A stretch of DNA of 14,378 nt from Geobacteraceae bacterium (GTDB taxonomy: Bacteria; Desulfobacterota; Desulfuromonadia; Desulfuromonadales; Desulfuromonadaceae), in contig JAIVHC010000006.1 of the NCBI GenBank assembly GCA_020201305.1, forward strand, positions 1 through 14,378, written 5' to 3'. The notes beneath the pieces were generated by a model. That model worked only from the letters and a program-made list of their open reading frames with translations, searched no databases and was not told the DNA's origin. Position 1 is the first letter of the stretch. Every line of letters starts with the position of its first letter. This document shows, in pieces, positions 14,031 to 14,378 of this stretch. The translations under genes were made by a program, and so were the position numbers.

Positions 14031-14378
14031 ATGGGAATTGCTGCAGATATTGTTATCATCATTGTCGCAGCGCTTGCAGGGGCACTGGTTGCACAGCGCC
14101 TCAAACAGCCTCTTATGCTGGGATATATCCTTGCCGGTGTTCTGGTTGGTCCGTTTACCGCCGGTGTTACCGTCAGCGATGCACATGAAATTGAAAAACT
14201 CGCTGAAATAGGTGTTGCTCTGCTCCTGTTCGGGATCGGTCTTGAATTCTCCCTTAAAGAACTCCGCCCGGTTCGCTCTATCGCACTTATCGGTGCCCCG
14301 ATTCAGATCGTCCTTACCATAATCTACGGCTATTTTATCGGCCAGTGGCTTGGGTGGGAACGTATTCCATCCATGTGG
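14031..14378 (+). CDS. CPA2-family cation:proton antiporter (Kef/YbaL-type), 3' truncated by window edge
   Basis: Only the first 116 residues are visible. Seen: TM1 (about 5-21), then LKQPLMLGYILAGVLVGPFT (24-43), a signature of KefB/KefC/YbaL-type exchangers, then HEIEKLAEIGVALLLFGIGLEFSLKELRP (52-80), which continues the same family pattern, and TM4 (about 83-104). These proteins exchange K+ or Na+ for H+ at the inner membrane and often carry a C-terminal TrkA-N nucleotide-binding domain, which would lie beyond the window. ATG 14031 is preceded by GGGGGA (14020-14025). No promoter is obvious in the 30 nt after the tRNA-Leu terminator. Confidence 0.9.
   Translation, partial: MGIAADIVIIIVAALAGALVAQRLKQPLMLGYILAGVLVGPFTAGVTVSDAHEIEKLAEIGVALLLFGIGLEFSLKELRPVRSIALIGAPIQIVLTIIYGYFIGQWLGWERIPSMW

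Noticed and set aside
13912..14211. Frames on both strands starting in tRNA-Leu
   Set aside because: They overlap the tRNA, its terminator and the antiporter start in wrong frames.

Overview
The window comes from a bacterial chromosome of moderate GC content. The best fit is a Desulfuromonadota (Geobacter/Desulfuromonas-like) organism. This rests on recalled gene order (thrS-infC-rpmI-rplT-pheS-pheT-ihfA-merR-pcm-dedA-nlpD), on a short Geobacter-like IHF alpha, and on large intergenic palindromes. No database search was possible, so the lineage is an inference.

Layout. 1-645: right-hand part of an IS200/IS605-type element, holding the C-terminal part of TnpB followed by a structured right end that should be the 3' part of an omegaRNA. 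646-927: no confident gene; it contains a strong hairpin plus T-run reading on the + strand. 928-2802 (-): long-chain acyl-CoA synthetase, with a candidate promoter and a perfect 12-bp palindrome upstream. 2985-3140: tRNA-Val(GAC) with a near-consensus promoter and a duplicated 3' end. 3273-10800: a translation operon, thrS, infC, rpmI, rplT, pheS, pheT and ihfA. 10824-13090: a MerR-type regulator, protein-L-isoaspartate methyltransferase, a DedA/YqaA-type membrane protein, and a LysM/LytM (NlpD-like) protein whose start is problematic. 13114-13608: a small alpha/beta hydrolase. 13613-13765: a long palindromic repeat. 13849-14000: tRNA-Leu(CAG) with promoter and terminator. 14031-end: start of a CPA2 (Kef-type) cation:proton antiporter cut by the window edge.

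The core cluster makes ThrRS, PheRS, initiation factor 3 and ribosomal proteins L35 and L20. It shows several control features: an intrinsic terminator just before thrS, an AUA start codon for infC, long structured gaps around rpmI, and a terminator before pheS. That last terminator overlaps a Phe-rich small reading frame and can pair differently with a downstream segment. Downstream, the pcm-dedA-nlpD part carries signs of local loss: no surE between merR and pcm, a short DedA, and an NlpD-like frame with no usable start codon ahead of its lipobox-like cysteine.

Nothing here is clearly a wholly new system. The best leads are the pheS leader, the TnpB guide region, the duplicated tRNA end, and the dedA/nlpD junction.
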